From an uncultured Erysipelotrichaceae bacterium (lineage in GTDB: Bacteria > Bacillota_I > Bacilli_A > RF39 > UBA660), in NCBI GenBank assembly GCA_902778125.1, contig CACYWH010000020.1:1-33845 (forward strand): 33,845 bases of DNA. Reading direction: 5' to 3'. The notes below the pieces were generated by a model. The model saw nothing but the letters and a program-made list of their open reading frames with translations, made no database searches and was not told the DNA's origin. Made by a program: the position numbers and the translations under genes. Position 1 is the stretch's first letter; the number at the start of each line of letters is the position of its first letter. Below, in pieces: positions 8,964 to 16,317 of the stretch.

Positions 8964-10524
8964 ATATGAATGCCATTACTAATAAAGCAATAAAACCTAT
9001 AATATAAACAACTTTAGTAAATGGATAAGTCCATATTTTTTTGATTTTTCCATCCATCTCCATTGTCTTAATTTCAACGTATGGAACAGGGCTTCTTCTA
9101 TACCAACCAGTTACTTTAACTGTTTTATTAAAATATTGTTCAGATTTGAATAATGCAAATATTTTATTAGCAATATTTAATGGTTGATTATAGTCTAAGA
9201 AAATAATACCAGTACTATCTTTAATCACAAAATCTTCATTAAATATACATCCTGGGTTTCCACGACCGATAATATTTCCTTCTAAAGTACAAGGTACTGA
9301 AGTAATATGCGATACTTTAACTTCACTAAGTAAGTTTTCTACATTAGTATTTTTATAATCACTATTCTTATGTGCTCTAGTAAATTTAATATATGATAGT
9401 AATAATGCTATTAGTAGTCCACTGCAAAGATAAATTTTATTTAAATCAGTTATTATAAATACTACTATAGATATTATTGATACAATAATAGGCGCAAAAC
9501 TGATTAATATTTCTAATAGAAAATCATCAACATATGATTCTGTTTTTTGTAAATCAAATACTATGTAAGGTTCTTGGTTAAATTCTTTTGCACGCTTTGA
9601 AATTTCAAGTAATCTTTTTGAAATTAGTGGGTGAGTAGAATTAAGTTCAAACCACTTTGCCCATGGATTCCACATTTCCCATTTCATTGCATTTTTAATT
9701 TTGTCTTTTGAAACCTTTCCATTATCCATGCAAGTTATTACCATTGACTTTGATGTTTTAGCATCAAATATTCCTAAAGCATTAGATGATCTTTGTAAAT
9801 TTGAATTAGTACTTAGACCAAACCCTATTTTAACAAGTGCTTCTGCTAAAGATGAAGGATTTTTTGTTTCTTCAACAGAGAATGAATCTGCATAATATTC
9901 TCTTGTTCTAGATAAATACAAAATTATATATTGAGATATAATATATAAAATGTAGGCAATATAACCAACTATAGCCGCTTTATTATCATCATTATCTCTG
10001 TCATTATTACTTCTTTTAGCTAAGATTTCATAAATTCCATATAAAATTAATGGTACTGCCTGAGCTGCAGTCATGAACATCATATCATAATGAACAATAT
10101 GACCAATTTCATGTGCAACTACAGATATTACTTCTTTTTCATCTAATAAATCAAAAATTCCATCTGTTAGTACAAGCCTTGCATCTTTTTTTGTTCTACC
10201 ATATGTAAATGCATTAGGAGCACCATCGTGTATAATTGCAATTTTTGGATATTTTACGTTATATTTTTCACATTCTTTTTCAATAAATTCTTTTAAATAT
10301 AACGGAATTTCTTCTCCAAATTTAGCTCTATATATCCATTTCATTGAAATGTCTGTAAGCCATGGAGAAATTAAAAATTGGATGATTAAAACAATTAAAC
10401 TAACAATTACTCCAGTTAGGACTTCACCTCCTGCTAAAAAGAACACTAATATTATTATTGCACCTAATAATCCATATAAAGTTACTAGAGTTAATGTAGA
10501 TATTCCTAAAATACTTTTTTTCAT
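8962..10524 (-). CDS. HtpX-like M48 family membrane zinc metalloprotease with C-terminal extension
   Basis: This 520-residue protein has two N-terminal membrane helices (about 5-55) followed by an M48 peptidase domain. The zinc motif HEIGH lies near residues 138-142, and the third ligand Glu is in SRTREYYAD near 209. PNAFTYGR is also typical of HtpX. HtpX-type enzymes degrade misfolded membrane proteins. About 200 residues beyond the peptidase domain include two membrane helices, a small beta-rich segment and a last helix, making it much longer than the usual HtpX of about 290. I chose the ATG at 10524 because an AAAGGAG site lies just upstream; an in-frame ATG at 10539 sits before that site. 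Confidence 0.88.
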   Translation of the reverse strand: MKKSILGISTLTLVTLYGLLGAIIILVFFLAGGEVLTGVIVSLIVLIIQFLISPWLTDISMKWIYRAKFGEEIPLYLKEFIEKECEKYNVKYPKIAIIHDGAPNAFTYGRTKKDARLVLTDGIFDLLDEKEVISVVAHEIGHIVHYDMMFMTAAQAVPLILYGIYEILAKRSNNDRDNDDNKAAIVGYIAYILYIISQYIILYLSRTREYYADSFSVEETKNPSSLAEALVKIGFGLSTNSNLQRSSNALGIFDAKTSKSMVITCMDNGKVSKDKIKNAMKWEMWNPWAKWFELNSTHPLISKRLLEISKRAKEFNQEPYIVFDLQKTESYVDDFLLEILISFAPIIVSIISIVVFIITDLNKIYLCSGLLIALLLSYIKFTRAHKNSDYKNTNVENLLSEVKVSHITSVPCTLEGNIIGRGNPGCIFNEDFVIKDSTGIIFLDYNQPLNIANKIFALFKSEQYFNKTVKVTGWYRRSPVPYVEIKTMEMDGKIKKIWTYPFTKVVYIIGFIALLVMAFI

Positions 10525-10576
10525 CTTATCTCCTTTCATTATAATGATAGCATAAATAAAAAAATTTAAAAATAAA

Positions 10577-10605
10577 TTGACATAAATAATTATAAATATT
10601 ATACT
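10577..10605 (+). promoter_or_regulatory. SigA-type promoter of the small membrane protein gene
   Basis: TTGACA at 10577-10582, 17-nt spacer, TATACT at 10600-10605. The CGGAGGT ribosome site follows within about 15 nt. Confidence 0.78.
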
Positions 10606-10630
10606 TTAAGTATGATACGGAGGTATAAAA

Positions 10631-10897
10631 ATGGGTAAATATAAAATTGACTACAAGAGAGTATTATTTGAATCATTATTTTTGGGTGTTGTTACTGCAT
10701 TAAGCTTTGTAATATTATATTGTTATGATCTTTTAGACTTAATTGTTGCTTCACTTAGAAATGGTGCTATTACATTATGTGGAGTTTCATCATACGTATG
10801 TTTATTTGTTTTTTTAATTAGTTTCTTCATTAAAACTGAAAAAGAAATAATACTAGAGTCAACAAAAAATAAAAAAAGCACAAAAGAATCCAAGTAA
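10631..10897 (+). CDS. Small two-helix membrane protein, unknown function
   Basis: I do not recognise this 88-residue protein. Two membrane helices (about residues 14-35 and 52-70) are joined by a short loop and followed by a lysine-rich tail of about 18 residues. A strong promoter, a CGGAGGT ribosome site 6 nt before the ATG and an immediate terminator make it a real single-gene transcript. It is divergent from the M48 protease gene and separate from the surface-protein gene downstream. Confidence 0.8.
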   Translation: MGKYKIDYKRVLFESLFLGVVTALSFVILYCYDLLDLIVASLRNGAITLCGVSSYVCLFVFLISFFIKTEKEIILESTKNKKSTKESK

Positions 10898-10912
10898 TTG
10901 GATTTTTTATTT
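10887..10912 (+). terminator. Terminator after the small membrane protein gene
   Basis: Arms AATCCAA (10887-10893) and TTGGATT (10898-10904) have a 4-nt loop that contains part of the stop codon. A T-rich run follows. Confidence 0.75.
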
Positions 10913-10960
10913 TATTAAATTTTATATCTATTGAAAATTATAAAAAAATATAGTAATATT

Positions 10961-10966
10961 TATAAT
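10961..10966 (+). promoter_or_regulatory. Possible -10 element of the large repeat protein gene
   Basis: A perfect TATAAT lies about 58 nt before the start codon. No good -35 sits at 17 nt, and a TTGAAA at 10931 is too far away. Confidence 0.35.
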
Positions 10967-11023
10967 GTAAAGTAAAAATAGAAGATAGTATATTGTTATT
11001 ATGTACTTTGAAGGAGAATGTAT

Positions 11024-13891
11024 ATGAAAAAGGTTTTATTATTAATATTAGGTTTATTATTATTTGTAAATGTAAGTGCAGAGATGCTAAACAATTATAA
11101 TGAGACAATTAATAGTGTTAATAATTACATAGAAAAATTTAATAGATATAATGTGTACATAGTAACAGATGACAACATTAAATTTAAAAATGATGGTAAT
11201 ACACTTTCAACTGATAGTAATTTTAAAAAAGGTGGATTATTAAACTTATTTGAATTTAATATTTCAAAAGGAAATGGATTTACTTATCTATTTAATGGCC
11301 AAAAATATTGGACAATGACTGATAGTGGAAGTAATAGTAATGCTGTAACTTCATATTCTGCAGAATTAAAACCAAAAACAGATGATTATGGAATGAGAGT
11401 AACTGAATATGTTAAAAATGGAATAACTGTAAGTGGAAGTGGAACTTATGGAAATCCATGGGAATTTAGTAGAATGGAATATACTGTAACATTCAGTGCA
11501 AATGGAGGAACAGTGAGTCCTGCCAATAAAATAGTTACATGGGGACTTCCATATGGTGCCTTACCAACACCAACAAAGTCTGGATCAATTTTTAATGGAT
11601 GGTATACATCAACTACTGGAGGAACAAAGATTACTGCTGATACATTAGTATCATTAACACGTGATCATTTAATATATGCTCAATGGACTGGATGTGGAGC
11701 TGGACAATATTTAAGCGGTGGAAGCTGTGTCGCTTGTCCAAAAAATACATATAGTACTGGAAGTGCAAATGCAAATTGTACTGCTTGTCCTACAGGATAT
11801 ACAACAGATTCAACAGGATCTAGTGCTAAAACAGCATGTAAAATAACTTGTGCTGCAGATACTGGAGTATCAATTGTTGATGGACAGTGTATTGCATGTG
11901 CAGAAGGTTATAATAGCCCAGAACATGTAGTTATTGCTGGACAAAAGAGTGAATCTTGTAATGCAAATGCTTATACATTAACTGCAAATGCAAATGGTGG
12001 TTCTATTGGTACATCTGCAGGATGGACTATAGCGAGTGGAAATGCAACTGCAACAAAAGCAATAGTATATGATGGAACTTATGGAGTTCTTCCAACTGTT
12101 ACAAGAAGTGGATACAGGTTTGACGGATGGTATACCGCAGCAAGTGGTGGAACTGTTGTAACAGCAGATAAAGTAGTTAAAACAATAACAAATCAAACAA
12201 TATATGCTCACTGGACAGCATGTGGAGCAGGTAAATATTTAAATGGTAATACGTGTACTACATGTGCAGCAGGAACATATAGCACAGGTACTGCTAATGC
12301 AAGTTGTACTACTTGTGATAATGGATATTATTGTAACAATGGTACAAGAACAGCATGTGGAGCTGGAAAGATAGGAAAAGGTCCAGGAAAATCAACTGAA
12401 AGTGATGCTTGCCAAACTTGTGCAGCAGGTACATATAAAACAAGTCAAACAACATGTTCAGATTGTGGAACAGCTTATTATTGTACTGGTGGTGAAAGTA
12501 GACAAGCCTGTCCTAGTGGATATACAACATCAAGCACAAAATCAACTGCAAAATCAGCATGTTATATAACATGTGAAGCAAATACTTTAGTTACTACTGC
12601 CGATGGTAAATGTACAGGAGCATGTGGAACAGGATATTCTATTGCTAGACATACTGTATATGCAAGCAATAAGAGTGGCACATGTACCGCTAATGCATTA
12701 ACATTTACAGGAAATAGTGTAACAAAAACATTTAGTACTAGTGCTCAAACACAAGCAAATTATGTTAATGGGGCAACAAATGGAACTGGTACATATACTT
12801 ATGCAATAACTGCAGGTAATGGAAATAATTACTTCTCATTAAGTGGAAGAACACTTGGAATAAAGGCAAGTACACCTGTAGGAACATATACATTAACAAT
12901 AAGAGTTACAGATTCAAATTCTGCAGCTACAAAAGATGCGACTTATACAGTTATAATCAATAAAGCTACAGCAACAATCACATGTGCAAACAAATCATAT
13001 ACAGGAAGTGCTCAAACAATAGCAACATGTTCAGGAGGAACAGTAGGAAATGCATCTCAAACAAATGTAGGAGAGTATGCAATAACATGTACAGGAGATT
13101 CAAACCACAACAATGCAGCAACAGGAACAAAATGTAAGATAACAGCTGTAGCAGCAACATGTCCAACAGTAACAGGAGGAAGTGGAGGAACAATCCAATA
13201 TAGTACAGATAACTCAACATGGAGTACAACAAAGCCAACAAGAACAGATGCTGGAACAACAACAGTATATGTAAGAGTTTCAGCAGATTCAAACCATACA
13301 ACAGCAACATGTGGAAACAAAGCTATAACAATTAATAAAGTAAATGCAACATGTCCAACAGTAACAGCATACAGTGGAAACTACAATGGAAGTAGTCATA
13401 CAATAACTGTTAGTGGAGGCAGCGGAGGAACAATCCAATATAGTACAGATAATTCAACATGGAGCACAACAAAACCAACAAGAACAGCAGCCGGAACAAC
13501 GACAGTATATGTAAGAGTTGCTGGAGATTCAAACCATAATACTGTAACATGTGGAAATAAAGCTATAACAATTAATAAAATAGCAGCAACAATCACATGT
13601 GCAAATAAATCATACACAGGAAGTGCACAAACAATAGCGTCATGTACAGGAGGAACAGTAGGAAATGCATCTCAAACAAATGTAGGAGAATATGCAATAA
13701 CATGTACAGGAGATTCAAACCACAACAATGCAGCAACAGGAACAAAATGTAAGATAACAGCTGTAGCAGCAACATGTCCAACAGTAACACTGGAGGAAGT
13801 GGAGGAACAATCCAATATAGTACAGATAATTCAACATGGAGTGCAACAAAACCAACAAGAACAGCAGCCGGAACAACGACAGTATATGTAA
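11024..13891 (+). CDS. Giant secreted multi-domain repeat protein, N-terminal part (frameshifted)
   Basis: This 955-residue frame starts with a signal peptide (MKKVLLLILGLLLFVNVSA). I chose ATG 11024 over 11018 because AAGGAG at 11011-11016 is 7 nt away from it. In order: an N-terminal domain ending in a GSGTYGNPWEF motif seen in Firmicute surface proteins; an InlB unit (about 153-222); a cysteine-rich block (224-305); a second InlB unit (316-397); a second cysteine-rich block (399-552) with C-G-A-G-x-Y and C-x-x-G-T-Y-S type repeats; a cadherin/Ig-like domain (559-646); then Ig-like repeats with KSYTGSAQTIA and GGTIQYSTDNSTW. Reading continues into a tail of about 33 residues with no repeat similarity, because a 2-nt insertion at 13790-13791 changes frame. 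The rest of the protein continues from about 13792. Confidence 0.8.
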   Translation: MKKVLLLILGLLLFVNVSAEMLNNYNETINSVNNYIEKFNRYNVYIVTDDNIKFKNDGNTLSTDSNFKKGGLLNLFEFNISKGNGFTYLFNGQKYWTMTDSGSNSNAVTSYSAELKPKTDDYGMRVTEYVKNGITVSGSGTYGNPWEFSRMEYTVTFSANGGTVSPANKIVTWGLPYGALPTPTKSGSIFNGWYTSTTGGTKITADTLVSLTRDHLIYAQWTGCGAGQYLSGGSCVACPKNTYSTGSANANCTACPTGYTTDSTGSSAKTACKITCAADTGVSIVDGQCIACAEGYNSPEHVVIAGQKSESCNANAYTLTANANGGSIGTSAGWTIASGNATATKAIVYDGTYGVLPTVTRSGYRFDGWYTAASGGTVVTADKVVKTITNQTIYAHWTACGAGKYLNGNTCTTCAAGTYSTGTANASCTTCDNGYYCNNGTRTACGAGKIGKGPGKSTESDACQTCAAGTYKTSQTTCSDCGTAYYCTGGESRQACPSGYTTSSTKSTAKSACYITCEANTLVTTADGKCTGACGTGYSIARHTVYASNKSGTCTANALTFTGNSVTKTFSTSAQTQANYVNGATNGTGTYTYAITAGNGNNYFSLSGRTLGIKASTPVGTYTLTIRVTDSNSAATKDATYTVIINKATATITCANKSYTGSAQTIATCSGGTVGNASQTNVGEYAITCTGDSNHNNAATGTKCKITAVAATCPTVTGGSGGTIQYSTDNSTWSTTKPTRTDAGTTTVYVRVSADSNHTTATCGNKAITINKVNATCPTVTAYSGNYNGSSHTITVSGGSGGTIQYSTDNSTWSTTKPTRTAAGTTTVYVRVAGDSNHNTVTCGNKAITINKIAATITCANKSYTGSAQTIASCTGGTVGNASQTNVGEYAITCTGDSNHNNAATGTKCKITAVAATCPTVTLEEVEEQSNIVQIIQHGVQQNQQEQQPEQRQYM

Positions 13892-14193
13892 GAGTTGCTG
13901 GTGATTCAAATCATACAACAGTAACATGTGGAAATAAAACTATAGCAATCAATAAAGTAAATGCAACATGTCCAACAGTAACAGCATACAGTGGAAACTA
14001 TGATGGAAATAGTCATACAGTTGGAATATCTGGAGGAAGTGGAGGAACAATCCAATATAGTACAGATAATTCAACATGGAGTGCAACAAAACCAACAAGA
14101 ACAGCAGTTGGAACAACAACAGTATATGTAAGAGTTTCAGCTGACTCTAACCATAATACAGTAACATGTGGAAATAAAAATATAACAATAATT
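12962..14193 (+). repeat. 615-bp tandem duplication inside the giant repeat gene
   Basis: The segment 12962-13576 recurs from 13577 to about 14193 at an offset of 615 bp (205 codons), checked at three landmarks. After 13790 the offset becomes 617. Each copy holds one KSYTGSAQT Ig-like unit and two GGSGGTIQYSTDNSTW units, so the latter occur four times (about 13175, 13421, 13792 and 14032). High identity suggests recent duplication. Confidence 0.85.
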
Positions 14194-15270
14194 CAATCTA
14201 CTGCTACTGTTACATACAATTGTAATGGTGGTGGAGGAAGTGCTCCTTCAGCAGCAACTGTTAATATAGGAAGTGGCGCAACTCTATCAAGCAGAAGTTG
14301 TAATTATAAAATAACAACTGGTACATCTGGAAAAGTATATTATCAAACTGGATGGAGTACATCAACAAGCGGAAGTGCATTAAGTTCATACACAGTAAAT
14401 GGCAATGTTACATTGTATGCAACTTGGGCTGAACTATTTACAATTACAACATCAAGTTATAATGTAATAAGTGATGGAAGTGGAAACTGGAGAGTTGAAT
14501 TATATTCATCTGGAACATTTAAAGCAAATACTTCTGTTGCTGTTGACCTTCATGCCGTCGGAGGCGGTGGCGGAGGAGCAGGCCCAATCAACCAAAACTA
14601 TGGTGGTTCAGGAGGAGCAGGTGGAAAAACTGCAACAAAGAAAGCTCAAACACTTTCTGCAACCTCATATACAGTAACAGTAGGTACAGGAGGAGCAGGT
14701 TCAGTTAATGGAAATGCAAGTGAATCTAGGTGTGTAGCCGGTGGAAATGGAACTGCATCATCATTTGGATCATTAGTTTCTGCTGCTGGTGGCGGTGGAG
14801 CTGCTAAATCATTCAAGTGGGGTAGCGGAGCCGGTGGCTCTGGAGGATCTGGTGGAGGATCTGGAAACTGCGGTCAAGGCCAGTGTACTGCAACCGGTGG
14901 AACTAATGGTGGAAATGGAACTCAAGGTTCTAAGGGATCTAGTTACTCATTTGCAACTTTAGGTGCCGCTGGAACTGGACAAGGAACAACAACAAGAGAT
15001 TTTGGTGAAACTGGAGGAACACTAAGAGCCGGTGGTGGCGGTGGAGGATGTGCTTATGGTTCTAAGAAAACATCTTCTTCTAGTACAGGAGCTGCTGGCG
15101 GTAGCGGCGGCGGTGGCGCTGGCGGCCAATGGGGTACTAATGGAACTGTTGGTACTGCTAACTACGGCGGCGGCGGTGGCGGCGGCGGCGGTAGTAGCAA
15201 TGAAGCCGACAAAGAAGGTAGCGGTGGAAATGGTGGAACCGGAATCGTCATCGTTAGAAATAAGAGATAA
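13774..15270 (+). CDS. Giant secreted repeat protein, C-terminal part (out of frame with its N-terminal part)
   Basis: This frame carries the rest of the protein that begins at 11024. The ATG at 13774 overlaps the upstream coding frame and has no ribosome site, so separate translation is doubtful; homologous sequence starts at about 13792. It holds two more GGTIQYSTDNSTW Ig-like repeats, an InlB-like unit (nt 14203-14430, ending TLYATW) and a glycine-rich domain (nt 14445-15270) with many GGGGG runs and the final GTGIVIVRNKR typical of bacterial glycine-rich surface domains. The glycine part uses many GGC/GGT/GCC codons and is far more GC-rich than the surroundings. With the 2-nt insertion removed, the whole protein would be 1416 residues. 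There is no LPXTG motif or membrane anchor. Confidence 0.72.
   Translation: MSNSNTGGSGGTIQYSTDNSTWSATKPTRTAAGTTTVYVRVAGDSNHTTVTCGNKTIAINKVNATCPTVTAYSGNYDGNSHTVGISGGSGGTIQYSTDNSTWSATKPTRTAVGTTTVYVRVSADSNHNTVTCGNKNITIIQSTATVTYNCNGGGGSAPSAATVNIGSGATLSSRSCNYKITTGTSGKVYYQTGWSTSTSGSALSSYTVNGNVTLYATWAELFTITTSSYNVISDGSGNWRVELYSSGTFKANTSVAVDLHAVGGGGGGAGPINQNYGGSGGAGGKTATKKAQTLSATSYTVTVGTGGAGSVNGNASESRCVAGGNGTASSFGSLVSAAGGGGAAKSFKWGSGAGGSGGSGGGSGNCGQGQCTATGGTNGGNGTQGSKGSSYSFATLGAAGTGQGTTTRDFGETGGTLRAGGGGGGCAYGSKKTSSSSTGAAGGSGGGGAGGQWGTNGTVGTANYGGGGGGGGGSSNEADKEGSGGNGGTGIVIVRNKR
15167..15190 (+). repeat. GGC/GGT trinucleotide run encoding polyglycine
   Basis: An almost pure run of GGC/GGT codons encodes nine or more consecutive glycines near the C-terminus of the giant repeat protein. 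Such triplet runs can change length by slippage without shifting frame. Confidence 0.7.
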
Positions 15271-15274
15271 AATT

Positions 15275-15302
15275 AGAGTACAGAAATTTGTACTCTTTTT
15301 TT
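15275..15302 (+). terminator. Terminator of the giant repeat gene
   Basis: Arms AGAGTACA (15275-15282) and TGTACTCT (15289-15296) enclose a 6-nt loop and are followed by a T run, just after the stop codon. Confidence 0.85.
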
Positions 15303-15303
15303 G

Positions 15304-15331
15304 AACAATTAAATTCTTATAGCATATTTTA
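15304..15331 (+). promoter_or_regulatory. Possible SigK/SigE-like sporulation promoter of cotE
   Basis: CATATTTTA at 15323-15331 fits the mother-cell -10 form CATANNNTA. An AC-containing element (AACA, 15304-15307) lies 15 nt upstream. No SigA-like pair is obvious in the same gap. Matches of this size can occur by chance in AT-rich DNA. Confidence 0.35.
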
Positions 15332-15352
15332 TTATAGGGAGGACAAAAACCT

Positions 15353-15895
15353 ATGTTCAATAATTATAAAGAAATTGTTACTAAAACGGTTATAGGAAAA
15401 GGAAAAAAAGAATTTAAGAATGAGTATGAAGTTAGTACAAATAATCCTGTAGATACAGTTTTGGGGTGTTGGGTTATTAATCATAAGATAAAAGGAATAA
15501 AAGAAGCGGATTATATTAAAATTAAAGGAAGCTATGACATAAACATCTGGTATAGTTATGCTAACAACACTAAAACAGATGTGGTCAGTACACGAGTAAA
15601 TTATGAAGAAAAAGTACATGTAAAAACTAAAGAGGATACTGAAATAGATAATGAATCTGAAGTAATAGTAAGAGCTCTTAAAAATCCAACATGTATAGAT
15701 GTTTCTAATGAAGACAATACAATTAAATACACCATTTCTAAGGAACTTGGTATTGAAATAGTAGGTGATACTAAAATTAGAATACCAGTTTCAAATAATG
15801 AAGATGAATATGATATTATAATTGATGAAGATGCTGTTAGTAATGAAATTGATAAAAATGTTAACACTAATTATATTGAAGATAAAGAAAATTAA
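15353..15895 (+). CDS. cotE: Outer spore coat morphogenetic protein CotE
   Basis: This 180-residue protein is close to the 181 of Bacillus subtilis CotE. The N-terminal block YKEIVTKTVIGKGKK, then LGCWVINHKIKG and especially DINIWYSYANNTKTDVVSTR, match conserved CotE segments as I recall them. The C-terminal tail is acidic, as expected. CotE assembles at the mother-cell side of the forespore and directs outer coat assembly. The ribosome site GGGAGG lies about 10 nt before the ATG. The gene follows a terminator and precedes a bofA-like gene by about 50 nt. A CATANNNTA element upstream suggests sporulation-specific expression. Confidence 0.93.
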   Translation: MFNNYKEIVTKTVIGKGKKEFKNEYEVSTNNPVDTVLGCWVINHKIKGIKEADYIKIKGSYDINIWYSYANNTKTDVVSTRVNYEEKVHVKTKEDTEIDNESEVIVRALKNPTCIDVSNEDNTIKYTISKELGIEIVGDTKIRIPVSNNEDEYDIIIDEDAVSNEIDKNVNTNYIEDKEN

Positions 15896-15898
15896 TCA

Positions 15899-15927
15899 TT
15901 GTAAAAAAATTAATCTAATAGTACAAT
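15899..15927 (+). promoter_or_regulatory. Possible promoter of the bofA-like gene
   Basis: TTGTAA at 15899-15904 and TACAAT at 15922-15927 are separated by 17 nt, directly after the cotE stop and before the AGGAGG site. Confidence 0.45.
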
Positions 15928-15946
15928 ATTTTTAGGAGGAATAATT

Positions 15947-16210
15947 ATGAAATATTTATATATTGTGATAATCGCTGCTTTATTATTAGTTGTTTTAAAA
16001 TACGTATTTAATGTATCTTTAAAAACATTAGGAGAATTATTACTTAATATAGTCATAGGATTAATTGTTTTATGGTTAGTAAATCAATTTGGTGGTGCGA
16101 TAGGCATTCCAAATATACCTATAAACTTATTAACTGCATTAATAGTCGGCGTTTTTGGATTACCGGGTGTTATTGTTTTAATTATATTATTCTATTTTAA
16201 TATAGTTTAG
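15947..16210 (+). CDS. bofA: Pro-sigma-K processing inhibitor BofA-like protein
   Basis: This 87-residue membrane protein is the same length as Bacillus BofA. It has two or three hydrophobic segments (about 2-18, 24-45 and 55-85) and the family-like stretch NLLTALIVGVFGLPGVI near the C-terminus. In Bacillus, BofA with SpoIVFA holds the SpoIVFB protease inactive in the outer forespore membrane until the SigK checkpoint is passed. An AGGAGG site lies 7 nt before the ATG. Its place immediately after cotE supports a sporulation role. The low-complexity hydrophobic composition leaves some doubt. Confidence 0.85.
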   Translation: MKYLYIVIIAALLLVVLKYVFNVSLKTLGELLLNIVIGLIVLWLVNQFGGAIGIPNIPINLLTALIVGVFGLPGVIVLIILFYFNIV

Positions 16211-16239
16211 AAAAGGGCTTCAATATGAAGCTCTTTTTA
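16211..16239 (+). terminator. Terminator after bofA
   Basis: Arms AGGGCTTC (16214-16221) and GAAGCTCT (16227-16234, one G-T pair) have a 5-nt loop. A-rich and T-rich flanks extend the stem. Confidence 0.8.
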
Positions 16240-16258
16240 TATGTGAAAATATGTAATG

Positions 16259-16287
16259 TTGTAAAATATTAATTTTTATGTTATAAT
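16259..16287 (+). promoter_or_regulatory. SigA-type promoter of the transglutaminase-like gene
   Basis: TTGTAA at 16259-16264 and TATAAT at 16282-16287 are separated by 17 nt. The AAAGGGG ribosome site follows. Confidence 0.7.
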
Positions 16288-16317
16288 ATGTGGCATTATT
16301 AAAGGGGAAATGTGGTT

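Noticed and set aside
13780..13800. Programmed ribosomal frameshift joining the two parts of the giant protein
   Set aside because: No slippery heptamer, internal ribosome site or stimulatory structure is visible at the junction; a two-base difference from the sister repeat explains it better.
12978..13927. Several antisense open frames across the giant repeat gene (leucine-, histidine- or valine-rich)
   Set aside because: They mirror the repetitive sense codons, have no ribosome sites and give low-complexity products, so they are shadows of the plus-strand gene.
12962..14193. Regular repeats suggesting a CRISPR array
   Set aside because: The repeats are long, coding, in frame and protein-level; there are no short direct repeats with unique spacers and no cas genes.
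14471..15304. Plus- and minus-strand open frames inside the glycine-rich region
   Set aside because: They arise because GGC/GGT/GGA runs lack stops in all frames. The sense frame alone continues the upstream protein and ends at a proper terminator.
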